Below are positions 35,067-44,372 of a stretch of 64,000 nt of DNA, piece after piece. Location of the stretch: assembly GCA_947501355.1 (NCBI GenBank), contig CANMVA010000002.1:1-64000 (forward strand), in the 5' to 3' direction. The DNA comes from an uncultured Paracoccaceae bacterium. Its GTDB lineage: Bacteria; Pseudomonadota; Alphaproteobacteria; Rhodobacterales; Rhodobacteraceae. Under the pieces are notes generated by a model. That model made no database searches, had not been told where the DNA came from, and saw only the letters and a list, made by a program, of their open reading frames with translations. Both the position numbers and the translations under genes were made by a program. Positions within the stretch are counted from its first letter, which is position 1. Each line of letters begins with the position of its first letter.

Positions 35067-35840
35067 GTGTCCACCGCTCCTGTCATCGAGATCAAGAACC
35101 TGCACAAAGCCTACGGCGCGCTGGAGGTGATCAAAGGTGTCGATATCGTAGCCCCCAAAGGCAAGGTCATCTCATTGATCGGCTCTTCCGGGTCCGGCAA
35201 ATCCACAATACTGCGCTGCGCGAACCTGCTGGAGGACAGCCAGCAAGGGGATATCCTTTTTGAAGGCGAGCCGGTGACGTGGAAAGGCACGGGGCATGCA
35301 AGACGGCCTGCTGACCGCGCGCAGGTCACGCGGATCCGCACCAACCTGTCGATGGTCTTTCAGCAGTTCAATCTGTGGGCGCATATGTCGATCCTGCAAA
35401 ACGTGATGGAAGCGCCCGTGACCGTTCTGGGGCAGGACAAGGCCGAGGTCGAAACCCGCGCGCGGATGTTTCTGGACAAGGTCGGCATCGGCGACAAATG
35501 CGACGTCTACCCGGCGCAACTCTCTGGCGGCCAGCAACAGCGCGCCGCCATCGCCCGCGCGCTCTGCATGGAACCGCGCGCTTTGCTGTTTGACGAACCC
35601 ACCTCCGCGCTCGACCCAGAACTGGAGCAAGAAGTTGTCCGCGTGATCAAGGACCTGGCCGCCGAAGGGCGCACCATGCTGATCGTCACGCATGACATGA
35701 AACTGGCCCATGATGTGAGCGACCATGTGGTCTTCCTCCATCAGGGCCGGATCGAAGAAGAGGGGCCGCCGGAGACGCTATTCGGCACCCCCAAATCAGA
35801 TCGTCTGCGGGGATTTCTCTCTGCGACGTCCCATACATGA
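35067..35840 (+). CDS. ABC transporter ATPase, polar amino-acid type
   Basis: 257 residues (GTG start at 35067). Walker A GSSGSGKSTILRCAN, the Q-loop VFQQFNLWAHM, ABC signature LSGGQQQRAAIARAL, Walker B ALLFDEPTSALDPE and the switch His THDMKLAHD are all present. HisP/ArtP-like. It precedes the matching solute-binding protein gene by 22 bases and two permease genes, forming the import operon that continues into the gamma-glutamyl pathway. Confidence 0.95.
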   Translation: MSTAPVIEIKNLHKAYGALEVIKGVDIVAPKGKVISLIGSSGSGKSTILRCANLLEDSQQGDILFEGEPVTWKGTGHARRPADRAQVTRIRTNLSMVFQQFNLWAHMSILQNVMEAPVTVLGQDKAEVETRARMFLDKVGIGDKCDVYPAQLSGGQQQRAAIARALCMEPRALLFDEPTSALDPELEQEVVRVIKDLAAEGRTMLIVTHDMKLAHDVSDHVVFLHQGRIEEEGPPETLFGTPKSDRLRGFLSATSHT

Positions 35841-35861
35841 ACCACTCAAAGGGAGACTAAA

Positions 35862-36578
35862 ATGAAACACCTGATCCTCACCACCGCAGCCCTTGCGCTC
35901 ACCGCAGGCATGGCCATGGCCGACACCGTCCGCATGGGCACCGAGGGCGCTTATGCGCCTTACAACTTCATCAACGATGCCGGCGAAGTTGACGGGTTCG
36001 AGCGTGAACTTGGCGACGAGCTGTGCACGCGCGCCGAGCTGACCTGCGAGTGGGTCACCAACGAATGGGATTCGATCATTCCCAACCTCGTGGGCGGCAA
36101 TTACGATACGATCATCGCGGGCATGTCGATCACCGACGAGCGTGACGAAGTCATCGACTTCACCGATCCCTACACCCAGCCCGACCCCTCGGCTTATGTC
36201 GCAATGTCGGATGATGTGGACCTCGAAGGCGGCGTGATCGCGGCACAAACCGGCACGATCCAGGCTAGCCATGTGGCCTCCATGGGCGCGACGCTCGTTG
36301 AGTTCGCAACCCCGGACGAGACCATCGCCGCTGTGAAAAACGGCGAAGCGGACGCGGTTCTGGCCGATAAAGGCTTCCTTGAGCCCATCGCCAACGAAGA
36401 CGGCGACTTGATGATTGTCGGCGAAGACGTCCTTCTGGGCGGCGGCATCGGCCTTGGCGTGCGCGAAAGCGACGGCGAGTTGAAAGAGAAGTTCAACGCC
36501 GCGATCCAGTCGATGAAAGAAGACGGCTCGCTCAACGCGCTGATCGAGAAGTGGCTGCCCGGTTCGGCCACGTTCTAA
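35862..36578 (+). CDS. ABC transporter amino-acid/amine-binding protein
   Basis: 238 residues with signal peptide KHLILTTAALALTAGMAMA. It belongs to the SBP_bac_3 (HisJ-like) family: RMGTEGAYAPYNFINDAGEV, ELGDELCTRAELTCEWVTNE, NYDTIIAGMSITDERDEVID and PYTQPDPSAYVA. The start follows the ATPase closely. A strong hairpin after its stop probably limits expression of the downstream permeases, keeping binding protein in excess. The ligand is presumably an amino acid or amine feeding the pathway below; not proven. Confidence 0.93.
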   Translation: MKHLILTTAALALTAGMAMADTVRMGTEGAYAPYNFINDAGEVDGFERELGDELCTRAELTCEWVTNEWDSIIPNLVGGNYDTIIAGMSITDERDEVIDFTDPYTQPDPSAYVAMSDDVDLEGGVIAAQTGTIQASHVASMGATLVEFATPDETIAAVKNGEADAVLADKGFLEPIANEDGDLMIVGEDVLLGGGIGLGVRESDGELKEKFNAAIQSMKEDGSLNALIEKWLPGSATF

Positions 36579-36586
36579 GATCCGAC

Positions 36587-36620
36587 AGAGGGGGGCGCAG
36601 AAATCCGCCCCCCTTCTTCT
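36587..36620 (+). terminator. Partial terminator/attenuator between binding protein and permease genes
   Basis: GGGGGGCG (36590-36597) pairs with CGCCCCCC (36606-36613) around an eight-base loop, followed by TTCTTCTGT. Its position inside the operon suggests partial read-through, raising binding-protein mRNA relative to permease mRNA. Confidence 0.75.
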
Positions 36621-36634
36621 GTGTCCAAATACTC
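36613..36634 (-). repeat. Extragenic GAGTATTT motif, copy 4
   Basis: On the minus strand GAGTATTTGGACACAGAAG. It shares the second half of the motif and abuts the preceding terminator hairpin. It is less complete than copies 2, 3 and 6. Confidence 0.55.
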
Positions 36635-36662
36635 ATAATCCGACCTCGCCACGAGGCCCGCC

Positions 36663-37541
36663 ATTTTCAGCTTTTGCACTGATCCGTCGACACTTGAGAC
36701 CGCGCAATGGTTCGCGTGCTACCTGACCAACGGGAAGCATATGGCGTTCTATGCGTCTTTCGGAACAGTGCTGCTGCTTCTGGCCATCACCGCCCCTGTG
36801 GCGCTGTCCTTCGGCTTTGCAGGCGCGTCTGCCGCGCGCTCCGCCATCGCGCCCCTGCGCTGGATCGGCAAGACCTATATCGCCATCGTCCGCGGCGTGC
36901 CGGACATCGCCTTTTTCCTGTTTTTCGTGATTGCCCTCGATCAGGCATTCGAGTGGATGCGCCATCAAGTGAAATGCCCGGATTGGGATCAACCCGTCCG
37001 CCAAGGCAATGATTTCGTTGTCTGCGCGGAGGCGAAACTGCCGCTCGGCACCGCCCCGCAATGGGTCCATGAAAGCTACGGGTTCAGCCTTGCCGTGCTG
37101 ACCTTTGCCATCGTCTTCGGGGCCTTCGCCGCCAATGTGCTGTTCGGAGCCATGCGCGCTGTGCCGCGCGCGCAGATGGAGACGGCAGAAGCCTACGGGA
37201 TGACCCAGCGCCAGAGCTTCTGGCGCGTGCTGGTGCCGCAGATGTGGGTCTATGCCCTGCCCGGCCTATCGAACCTGTGGATGGTCTTGATCAAAGCCAC
37301 ACCGCTTCTTTTCCTGCTGGGGGTCGAGGATATCGTCTACTGGGCGCGCGAATTGGGCGGCATGAAAACCTCCGTCTTTGAATATCCGCACCCGGACTGG
37401 CGCATCTATTACTTCCTGTTCCTGCTCGTGTTCTATCTCGCCTTCACCAAAGTCTCGGAAATCGTTTTGGAGCGCCTCATGCGCCGGTTGTCCCATGGAC
37501 AGGCCACGACTGGTGGCGAAGCGATGAGGGCGGGCGTATGA
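36663..37541 (+). CDS. ABC transporter permease 1, probable ATT start
   Basis: HisQ/M-type inner-membrane permease of 292 residues if started at ATT 36663 (IFSFCTDPSTLETAQWFACY). The nearest ATG (36741) would delete 26 residues of convincing coding sequence including CYLTNGKH. Between the in-frame stop at 36636 and 36741 no ATG, GTG or TTG exists, and ACGAGG lies 7 bases before ATT, ideal for a ribosome site. Membrane helices and the EAA-like loop (ETAEAYGMTQRQSFWRVLVP) are visible, and KATPLLFLLGVEDIVYWARE near the C-terminus. Its last codon overlaps permease 2 (ATGA). A sequencing error changing ATG to ATT is an alternative. Confidence 0.85.
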   Translation: MFSFCTDPSTLETAQWFACYLTNGKHMAFYASFGTVLLLLAITAPVALSFGFAGASAARSAIAPLRWIGKTYIAIVRGVPDIAFFLFFVIALDQAFEWMRHQVKCPDWDQPVRQGNDFVVCAEAKLPLGTAPQWVHESYGFSLAVLTFAIVFGAFAANVLFGAMRAVPRAQMETAEAYGMTQRQSFWRVLVPQMWVYALPGLSNLWMVLIKATPLLFLLGVEDIVYWARELGGMKTSVFEYPHPDWRIYYFLFLLVFYLAFTKVSEIVLERLMRRLSHGQATTGGEAMRAGV

Positions 37542-38374
37542 GTTGCTGGCAGACGATCCAAGATTACGGCCTGCGCTCTATCGGCTATGGCGAACGCCTT
37601 TTGCCGCGCTCGGATTTCACCTTGTGCGAGCAGTTTACCCTGATCGGGTCGGGTATGCTGTGGAACGTCTATTTCGGCGTGCTGGCCCTGATCTGCGGTT
37701 TCTTCCTAGCTGTCGCCATCGCCTGCGCCAAGAATGCACGCTCGGGCTGGCTGCGCCGTCCGGCCAACTGGTTCATCCTGATTTTCCGGGGCTCGCCGCT
37801 CTTCATCCAGTTCTTTCTGGCTTATGAAACCTTCGTTCTGCTGCCCAAAGTCGGCATCGACATCAACCTCGGCTTTGTCGAGTTGACGGCTGAAACCCGC
37901 TGGCTGACCCGTGCGTGGATGGGCGCTTTGATCGTGCTCTTTCTCAACACAGCCGCCTACTCGGCCGAGATTTTCTACGGCGCGCTGCGCTCGATCCCCA
38001 AAGGCGATGTGGAGGCGGCGGATGCCTATGGCATGACCGGCTGGAAACGCTTTCGCCGGGTGATCTTTCCCACGATGTTGCGTCTGGCCTGGCCCGCCTA
38101 CACGAATGAGGCGATCTTTCTGTTCCATGCCACAACGCTTGTTTTCTTCAGTGGTTTCCCCGCCTGGCAACAACGCGGCGACGCGCTTTATTACGCGAAT
38201 TACTTTGCGGACAAAACATTCAACCCGTTCATCCCCTACCCGATCCTCGCGGGCTATTTCATCCTGCTGACGCTGCTGATCATCGGCCTTTTCGGTCTGG
38301 CCAATCGCCACCTAAACCGACATCTGCCCGGCGCGCGTCCGAAACTGCGCCTGCGCCCGCAGATCATCCGCTGA
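37538..38374 (+). CDS. ABC transporter permease 2
   Basis: 278 residues; the partner permease. The EAA loop reads VEAADAYGMTGWKRFRRVIF, with earlier FRGSPLFIQFFLAYE and ALRSIPKGD. Hydrophobic segments span the rest. It has ATGA overlap with permease 1 and its TGA shares one base with the GS-like gene start (ATGATGG at 38371-38377), so transporter and catabolic genes are translationally coupled, which is strong evidence that they serve one substrate. Confidence 0.93.
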   Translation: MSCWQTIQDYGLRSIGYGERLLPRSDFTLCEQFTLIGSGMLWNVYFGVLALICGFFLAVAIACAKNARSGWLRRPANWFILIFRGSPLFIQFFLAYETFVLLPKVGIDINLGFVELTAETRWLTRAWMGALIVLFLNTAAYSAEIFYGALRSIPKGDVEAADAYGMTGWKRFRRVIFPTMLRLAWPAYTNEAIFLFHATTLVFFSGFPAWQQRGDALYYANYFADKTFNPFIPYPILAGYFILLTLLIIGLFGLANRHLNRHLPGARPKLRLRPQIIR

Positions 38375-39663
38375 TGGCCCCGCAAACGACCCGTTTTGCT
38401 GTTGTCGATCTGAACGGCCAGTTGCGTGGCAAGCGCGCTGCCGGGGCGTTTGATCCGGACAAAGACACGCTGAAAATGCCTTTGTCGATACTGAACCTCG
38501 ACGTCTTTGGCGCGGATATCGACGACAGCCCGCTGGTCTTTGAAAGCGGCGACCGGGATGGCCTCTTGCGCCCCTCCTCTCGCGGGGCCGTGCCGATGCC
38601 GTGGCTGGCCACACCGTCAATGCTGGTGCCGATGGTCATGCATAACGAGGACGGCGCACCCTTTGCGGGCGACCCACGCCACGCGTTGGAGGCGGTGCTG
38701 GCGCGCTATGCCGCCGATGGGCTTGAGGTGATGGCCGCGACCGAGCTGGAGTTCACACTTTTCAACGCAGATGGCGGCCCCGTGCTAAACCCGCAAACAG
38801 GCAATCCGATCCAGACGGTCAACACGCTCAGCCTGCAAGAACTTGATGCCTTCGATCAGGTCTTCACGGACCTCTATGCCGCGTGCGAGGCGATGGATAT
38901 CCCCGCCAAGGACGCCATTTCCGAGGCTGCGCCTGGGCAGTTCGAGGTCACGCTGACACATCAAGATGCCCTCAAAGCCGCCGACGACACGATGCTATTC
39001 AAGCACATGGTCAAGGGTCTGGCGCGCAAATGGGGCATGCGGGCGAGCTTTATGGCCAAGCCTGATCCCGATCAAGCGGGCAACGGGATGCATGTGCATG
39101 TCTCGGTGCTGCGCGCGGGCCGCAATATCTTCGATGATGGGGGCCCGCATGGCACCGACGCGCTGCGCCATGCGATGGCCGGATGCTTGCGTGCGATGCG
39201 CGGTGCCACGCTTTTGTTCGCCCCACATGCCAATAGTTACGATCGCCTGACACCCGGAGCGCATGCGCCCACGGGCATCGGTTGGGGCTATGAAAACCGC
39301 ACAGTTGCACTGCGCGTTCCCAATGGGCTCACGACCGCGCGGCGGTTCGAGCATCGCGTCGCTGGGGGCGATATCAACCCCTATCTGCTGCTCACTGCGA
39401 TCCTTGGGGCGGCCCATATCGGGCTGACCAAGAAGCTGAAAGCGCCTGCGCCGATCACGGGCAATGCCTATGCGCAAAAGTTGCCGCAACTGGCCGAAGA
39501 CTGGGCCAGCGCGATTGAGCTTTTTGCGATGGATCCGATCCTTTCAAAGTTTTTCCCACCGCTCCTGATCGACATGCTGACCCGCACCAAACGTCAGGAA
39601 CTGGCCAAGTTCTCAAAGCTGTCCGCCGCTGACATTCGGACGGTTCTGCTTGACCGCGTTTGA
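38374..39663 (+). CDS. Glutamine synthetase-like (gamma-glutamyl-amine ligase) 1
   Basis: 429 residues of the GS catalytic family. It shows MAATELEFTLFNADGGPVLN (metal-binding Glu), AAPGQFEVTLTHQDAL, GNGMHVHVSVLRAG, ENRTVALRVPNG and FEHRVAGGDINPYLLLTAIL. GS-like PuuA-type enzymes ligate glutamate to an amine with ATP. The N-terminus is shorter than true GlnA. Two such paralogues in one operon (this one and 40398-41750) suggest a step for two substrates or hetero-oligomers. It overlaps permease 2 by one base. Confidence 0.88.
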   Translation: MAPQTTRFAVVDLNGQLRGKRAAGAFDPDKDTLKMPLSILNLDVFGADIDDSPLVFESGDRDGLLRPSSRGAVPMPWLATPSMLVPMVMHNEDGAPFAGDPRHALEAVLARYAADGLEVMAATELEFTLFNADGGPVLNPQTGNPIQTVNTLSLQELDAFDQVFTDLYAACEAMDIPAKDAISEAAPGQFEVTLTHQDALKAADDTMLFKHMVKGLARKWGMRASFMAKPDPDQAGNGMHVHVSVLRAGRNIFDDGGPHGTDALRHAMAGCLRAMRGATLLFAPHANSYDRLTPGAHAPTGIGWGYENRTVALRVPNGLTTARRFEHRVAGGDINPYLLLTAILGAAHIGLTKKLKAPAPITGNAYAQKLPQLAEDWASAIELFAMDPILSKFFPPLLIDMLTRTKRQELAKFSKLSAADIRTVLLDRV

Positions 39664-39708
39664 GCGACGCGCTCTAGCTAGGGCCATCAGCAAACCAACA
39701 GGCTAAAG

Positions 39709-40401
39709 ATGAAAATCGGCATTTTGCAATGCGGGCACACGCCGGACGCGGTTCACGCGGCCCACGGGGATTTCGACGCGCTGTTTCACCATATCTTTGC
39801 AGGCCACGGCTTTACGTTCGAGACCTTCAATGTGGTCGATATGGTGTTCCCCTCCGGTCCCGAGGCGGCAGAGGGCTGGCTTGTCACCGGCTCGCGTCAT
39901 GGCGCTTATGAGGATCATGCGTTCATCCCTCCCTTGGAGGATCTGATCCGTGCCATCCACGCGGCCAACCGCCCGATGATCGGGATTTGCTTTGGCCATC
40001 AGATCATCGCGCAGGCCATGGGCGGTCGGGTCGAGAAATTCGCAGGCGGTTGGGCGATTGGGCGACATGACTATCAGTTTGAAGGTCTGGGCGATGCAGC
40101 GCTGAACGCATGGCATCAAGATCAGGTTATTGAACGGCCTGCTGGTGCAAAAACCATCGCCTCCAGCCCGTTTTGCGAGAACGCGGCGCTGGTTTATGGC
40201 GACCGGATCATGACCGTGCAGCCCCATCCAGAGATCCGCAATCCTGTAATCGCCACTTACATTGAGGCGTTTCGCGGGCAGGACAAATACCCTGCCGATC
40301 TGATGGCGCGCGCTGCCGAGACAGTCACAACGCCCAATGACGAAGCGCGTGTTACCGCAATGCTCGCCGAGTTTCTGAAAACCCGTGAGGTGCCCGCATG
40401 A
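39709..40401 (+). CDS. Class-I glutamine amidotransferase-like hydrolase (PuuD-like)
   Basis: 230 residues. The nucleophile Cys94 is in PMIGICFGHQIIAQA, and the His/Glu pair is in VQPHPEI. In the Puu pathway PuuD cleaves gamma-glutamyl-GABA to release glutamate and GABA; this protein is of the same fold but shorter than PuuD, and resembles the stand-alone GMP synthase-type amidotransferases found in such operons. The ATGA overlap at 40398-40401 couples it to the second GS-like gene. Confidence 0.85.
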   Translation: MKIGILQCGHTPDAVHAAHGDFDALFHHIFAGHGFTFETFNVVDMVFPSGPEAAEGWLVTGSRHGAYEDHAFIPPLEDLIRAIHAANRPMIGICFGHQIIAQAMGGRVEKFAGGWAIGRHDYQFEGLGDAALNAWHQDQVIERPAGAKTIASSPFCENAALVYGDRIMTVQPHPEIRNPVIATYIEAFRGQDKYPADLMARAAETVTTPNDEARVTAMLAEFLKTREVPA

Positions 40402-41750
40402 GCTGGGAAGACGATCTGCCCGAAGCGGCCCAACGTTATCTGGAGGGCCACCGGCTGGACGAGGTCGAATGCGTCATTCCCGACCTACCCGGCATCGCCC
40501 GCGGCAAGGCCGTTCCCGCCTCAAAATTCGCGCGTCAGTCGCAATTCTTCCTTCCAAACTCAATCTTTTTTCAAACGATTGCCGGAGGTTGGGGGGAGGC
40601 CGGCGGAGAGGCGGGCTTCACCGAACCCGACATGATCCTGAAGCCCGACATGCGCACCGCAACAGCCGCGCCATGGACCGGCGACTGGACATTACAGGTG
40701 ATCCACGACGCGTTCGACCAAGCGGGCGCGCCTATTCCAATGGCCCCGCGCAATGTGCTCAAACGGGTCTGCCAGCTGTACGCAGACAAGGGCTGGACCC
40801 CCGTTGTGGCCCCGGAAATGGAGTTCTTCCTCGTCGCCCGCAATATCGACCCCGCCCGCCCGATTGAGGCGATGATGGGCCGCTCGGGCCGCCCCGCTGC
40901 CGCGCGTCAGGCCTACTCGATGAGCGCTGTTGATGAATACGGGCCCGTCATCGACGACATTTACGATTTCGCGGAAGCCCAGGGCTTCGAGATCGACGGG
41001 ATTACACAGGAAGGCGGGGCCGGTCAGGTGGAGATTAACCTCCGCCACGGTGATCCCGTGCGGCTGGCGGACGAGATTTTCTATTTCAAACGGCTCATCC
41101 GGGAAGCCGCGTTGCGCCATGATTGCTTTGCTACCTTCATGGCGAAGCCTATCGCAGGGGAGCCCGGCAGCGCGATGCATATGCACCACTCGGTCGTGGA
41201 TGCGGACGGTCGTAACATCTTCTCGAACGCGGACGGCTCCGAGACGGCGGCGTTTCAACATTTCATTGCCGGGCTGCAAAATCACCTGCCCAGTGTGATC
41301 GCTTTACTGGCACCTTATGTGAACAGCTACCGGCGCTATGTGAAGGATCATGCGGCCCCGATTAACCTTGAATGGGGGCGCGACAATCGCACGACGGGGA
41401 TCCGTATTCCGGTGGCCGAGCCTGAAGCGCGCCGGGTCGAAAACCGTTTGGCGGGGATGGATTGCAACCCGTATCTGGGCATCGCGGCCTCGCTTGCTTG
41501 TGGGTATCTGGGCCTGACCGAGGCGCGCGCGCCCAGCCCGGAATGCACTGGCGATGCTTATGCGGGCGCCGAGGACATTCCACGCGGACTCTACTCCGCG
41601 CTTGATCTATTCACTGCAGCCACGGAGTTGCATGACATCCTCGGGCCTGAATTTGCGCGGGTCTATGCTATTGTAAAGGCCGCCGAATACGAAGAGTTCC
41701 TGCAGGAAATCAGCCCGTGGGAGCGCGAACATCTGCTGCTGAACGTATGA
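40398..41750 (+). CDS. Glutamine synthetase-like (gamma-glutamyl-amine ligase) 2
   Basis: 450 residues. Motifs: APEMEFFLVARNIDPARP, GAGQVEINLRHGDPV, GSAMHMHHSVVDADGRNIFS, RDNRTTGIRIP, and RVENRLAGMDCNPYLGIAA. It is PuuA-like in length and in keeping the initial DELECVIPDLPGIARGK-like region (here EVECVIPDLPGIARGK). It overlaps its neighbours by ATGA on both sides, so translation is coupled. The amine substrate is unknown; putrescine is the default guess. Confidence 0.9.
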   Translation: MSWEDDLPEAAQRYLEGHRLDEVECVIPDLPGIARGKAVPASKFARQSQFFLPNSIFFQTIAGGWGEAGGEAGFTEPDMILKPDMRTATAAPWTGDWTLQVIHDAFDQAGAPIPMAPRNVLKRVCQLYADKGWTPVVAPEMEFFLVARNIDPARPIEAMMGRSGRPAAARQAYSMSAVDEYGPVIDDIYDFAEAQGFEIDGITQEGGAGQVEINLRHGDPVRLADEIFYFKRLIREAALRHDCFATFMAKPIAGEPGSAMHMHHSVVDADGRNIFSNADGSETAAFQHFIAGLQNHLPSVIALLAPYVNSYRRYVKDHAAPINLEWGRDNRTTGIRIPVAEPEARRVENRLAGMDCNPYLGIAASLACGYLGLTEARAPSPECTGDAYAGAEDIPRGLYSALDLFTAATELHDILGPEFARVYAIVKAAEYEEFLQEISPWEREHLLLNV

Positions 41751-43036
41751 ACCTGCTCTACGCCAATGACCAAGCGGGGAGCTACCCGCAAGGCAGTTGG
41801 TATACCGCCAGCACCAACCTGCCCGCCCCCCGCGCGCCCCTGCGCGGCGAGACGCGCGCGCAGGTCTGCATTGTCGGCGCGGGCTATACCGGCCTGTCAG
41901 CCGCCCTGCATTTGGCGCAAGCCGGGATCGACGTGGTCGTGCTGGAAGCCCACCGGCCGGGGTTTGGTGCATCGGGGCGCAATGGTGGGCAGGTCGGCCT
42001 TGGTTGGAACATGGACCAGAGAGTGCTAGAGGATCGGCTTGGGGGCGACACTGCGCGGCTGCTTTGGGACATGAGCCTTGAGGCTGTGGATCTGACGCGC
42101 AGTTTGGCCGGAGAGGACTTCCGCCCCGGTCTGGTGCACACCGATTGGACCCGCGCTGATCTGCGCGACAGTCACGAACTGGCCCAGCATATGCAGCAGG
42201 GCTACGGCGAAGACACGATGCTCCCGCTGGATCGCAAGGCGCTTGCAGACTATGTGCAATCGCCACGCTACAAGGGCGGGGTCTTCATGCCGAAGGGCGG
42301 GCATCTGCACCCGTTGCGCTATGCGGTGCGACTTGCCGAAAAGGCCGAGACCGCGGGTGCTGTCATCTACGAGCAAAGCCCGGTCTATCATATCAAGATC
42401 GGCCCGCAACCCATTGTTCAAACAGACAAAGGCCGGGTCATCGCTGAAGAGGTTTTGCTGGCTGGCAATGGCTACCTGGGGGGCTTGAACCGCAAGGTCG
42501 CGACCCGTGTCATGCCGATCAACAACTACATCGTCGCGACAGAGCCCCTGCCCGATCCGGAGGCCGTTTTGCCTCAGGATGTGGCCATGGCGGACAGCAA
42601 ATTCGTGGTGAATTACTTCCGCCGCACCGAAGACAATCGCCTGCTCTTTGGTGGGGGAGAAAGCTACGGATACCGCTTCCCGGATGATATCGCCGCAAAG
42701 GTACGCCGCCCGTTGGAGCAGGTTTTCCCGCAGCTTAAAGGTATCCCGATCAGCCATGCCTGGGGCGGCACGCTGGCGATCACCATGACCCGCCTGCCCT
42801 ACTTCGCGCGCCCTGAGCCGCATTTGTGGTCCGCTTCGGGCTATTCGGGCCACGGGGTTGCGATGGCGAGTTTAGCAGGCAAGATTTTGGCAGAGGCAAT
42901 TGCAGGGCGCATGCACCGATGGGACGTGCTGGCGAGCCTACCGATGATGCGCTTTCCGGGCGGACCCGCGTTCCGGTCCCCGGTCTTGAAACTGGCGATG
43001 ACATGGTATGCGTTGCGTGACCGGCTGGGCGTTTGA
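41747..43036 (+). CDS. FAD-dependent oxidoreductase, PuuB/DAO type
   Basis: 429 residues from ATG 41747. The Rossmann FAD site is VCIVGAGYTGLSAALHLAQA, followed by FGASGRNGGQVGLG, and a C-terminal ATGYSGHGVAMASLAGKILA-like stretch (here SASGYSGHGVAMA). In the Puu pathway the PuuB oxidase converts gamma-glutamylputrescine to an aldehyde with release of ammonia and peroxide. The ATGA overlap with the second GS-like gene and the known family grouping support this role; the actual substrate is unproven. Confidence 0.9.
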   Translation: MNLLYANDQAGSYPQGSWYTASTNLPAPRAPLRGETRAQVCIVGAGYTGLSAALHLAQAGIDVVVLEAHRPGFGASGRNGGQVGLGWNMDQRVLEDRLGGDTARLLWDMSLEAVDLTRSLAGEDFRPGLVHTDWTRADLRDSHELAQHMQQGYGEDTMLPLDRKALADYVQSPRYKGGVFMPKGGHLHPLRYAVRLAEKAETAGAVIYEQSPVYHIKIGPQPIVQTDKGRVIAEEVLLAGNGYLGGLNRKVATRVMPINNYIVATEPLPDPEAVLPQDVAMADSKFVVNYFRRTEDNRLLFGGGESYGYRFPDDIAAKVRRPLEQVFPQLKGIPISHAWGGTLAITMTRLPYFARPEPHLWSASGYSGHGVAMASLAGKILAEAIAGRMHRWDVLASLPMMRFPGGPAFRSPVLKLAMTWYALRDRLGV

Positions 43037-43051
43037 GCTTTTGCTTTTTCG

Positions 43052-43080
43052 TTACACATTCCGGCTACATGGCATATAAT
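43052..43080 (+). promoter_or_regulatory. Candidate sigma-70-like promoter before the DegT gene
   Basis: TTACAC (43052-43057) is followed after 17 bases by a perfect TATAAT (43075-43080). An imperfect repeat around GCATATAATGCATAAAAACA overlaps the -10 region and may be an operator. It implies separate expression of the two aminotransferase genes from the preceding operon. Confidence 0.6.
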
Positions 43081-43119
43081 GCATAAAAACATGCGATAAA
43101 TGACAAGAAAGACGCGCAG

Positions 43120-44313
43120 ATGAACCAGGCTCCCGACGTCTATAGTGCTGAACCGATCCCGGACGCCGCCCGCGCCGAGATAGAACGGCTTTTGCAAAGT
43201 GGCGATCTCTTTCGCTACACCGCCGACCAGGACGCGCCTGTGACCTTGCTGGAGCAGGAATTCGCCCAGATGATGGGCTCTAAATACGCGCTGGCTGTTG
43301 CCTCGTGCTCGGCGGCTTTGTTCTTGTCCCTCAAGGCGTTGGACCTGCCGCGGGATGCCAAAGTACTGATCCCGGCCTTCACCTTTGCCGCCGTACCATC
43401 GGCTGTCGTGCATGCGGATTGTGTTCCGGTTCTGGTTGAGGTGGGCGAGAATTACCGTGTCGATCTGGACGATTTCGCAGCCAAGCTGACCGGCGATATC
43501 CGCGCGATCATCATCAGCCATATGCGCGGACATACCTCGGACATGGACGCGATCATGGCCATGGCAGATGCCGCTGGCGTGCCTGTGATCGAGGACGCCG
43601 CGCACTCGCTTGGGACGACGTGGAACGGGCGCAACATCGGCACCATCGGCGCGATCGGCTGTTTCTCGTTCCAAAGCTACAAGCTGCTGAATGCGGGCGA
43701 AGGCGGTATTCTGATCACTGACGATGCGGACCTCGCCGCGCGCGCGATCATCATGTCGGGCGCCTATGAACATGCGTGGAAAAAGCATGGTGACATGGCG
43801 GAGCGATGTGCCCATTGGCAGAACAAACTGCCGCTTTACAACCAGCGCCTGTCAAACCTCTCCGCAGCGATCATTCGGCCTCAATTGGCTGAGGTGCCGC
43901 GCCGGGTGCGGGACGGGCTTTCCAACCACAATTATGTCGCCAACGCTTTGAATCAATGCGCAAATCTGGATGTGCCGCCGCCTTTGAAGGCCGAAGCCCG
44001 CGCACCCGACAGCATTCAGTTCAACCTTATCGGTATGGATGACGCGCAAGCAAAAGCGTTTGCCGCAAGTGCGGCTGAGCGCGGCGTGAAGGTGCAGATT
44101 TTTGGCTTGTCCACGGACAATGCGCGCGCCTTCTGGAACTGGCAGTTTCTGGGGGATCAACCGGACCTGCCCCAGACCCGCGCAATGCTGATGCGGGCGT
44201 GCGATGTGCGCTTGCCGGCACGACTGACCAAGGATGAGTTGGACGCGGTGATTGCTGCGCTTGTTGGGGCGGCTGACGTCGTTGCGGAACCCGCGCGCGC
44301 CTACGGCACTTGA
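43120..44313 (+). CDS. DegT/DnrJ/EryC1/StrS-family PLP aminotransferase
   Basis: 397 residues. The family is best known for sugar aminotransferases, but amine- and amino-acid-using members exist. Visible: YALAVASCSAALFLSLKALD, IIISHMRGHTSDMDAIMAMA, VIEDAAHSLGTTWNG and the PLP lysine in CFSFQSYKLLNAGEGGIL. Its presence beside a gamma-glutamyl pathway is unusual. It could transaminate an intermediate or supply a sugar-type modification. It begins 83 bases after the oxidase, with its own candidate promoter. Confidence 0.88.
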   Translation: MNQAPDVYSAEPIPDAARAEIERLLQSGDLFRYTADQDAPVTLLEQEFAQMMGSKYALAVASCSAALFLSLKALDLPRDAKVLIPAFTFAAVPSAVVHADCVPVLVEVGENYRVDLDDFAAKLTGDIRAIIISHMRGHTSDMDAIMAMADAAGVPVIEDAAHSLGTTWNGRNIGTIGAIGCFSFQSYKLLNAGEGGILITDDADLAARAIIMSGAYEHAWKKHGDMAERCAHWQNKLPLYNQRLSNLSAAIIRPQLAEVPRRVRDGLSNHNYVANALNQCANLDVPPPLKAEARAPDSIQFNLIGMDDAQAKAFAASAAERGVKVQIFGLSTDNARAFWNWQFLGDQPDLPQTRAMLMRACDVRLPARLTKDELDAVIAALVGAADVVAEPARAYGT

Positions 44314-44372
44314 GCGATTGATCCCGCAGAGGTGCGGGTCTAGCGTGAGAGCAATCGACTCACAGGTGCCCC

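Noticed and set aside
43052-43119. Terminator of the FAD oxidoreductase operon
   Set aside because: The A/T-rich stretch fits a promoter (TTACAC-17-TATAAT) better; no G+C-rich stem precedes it.
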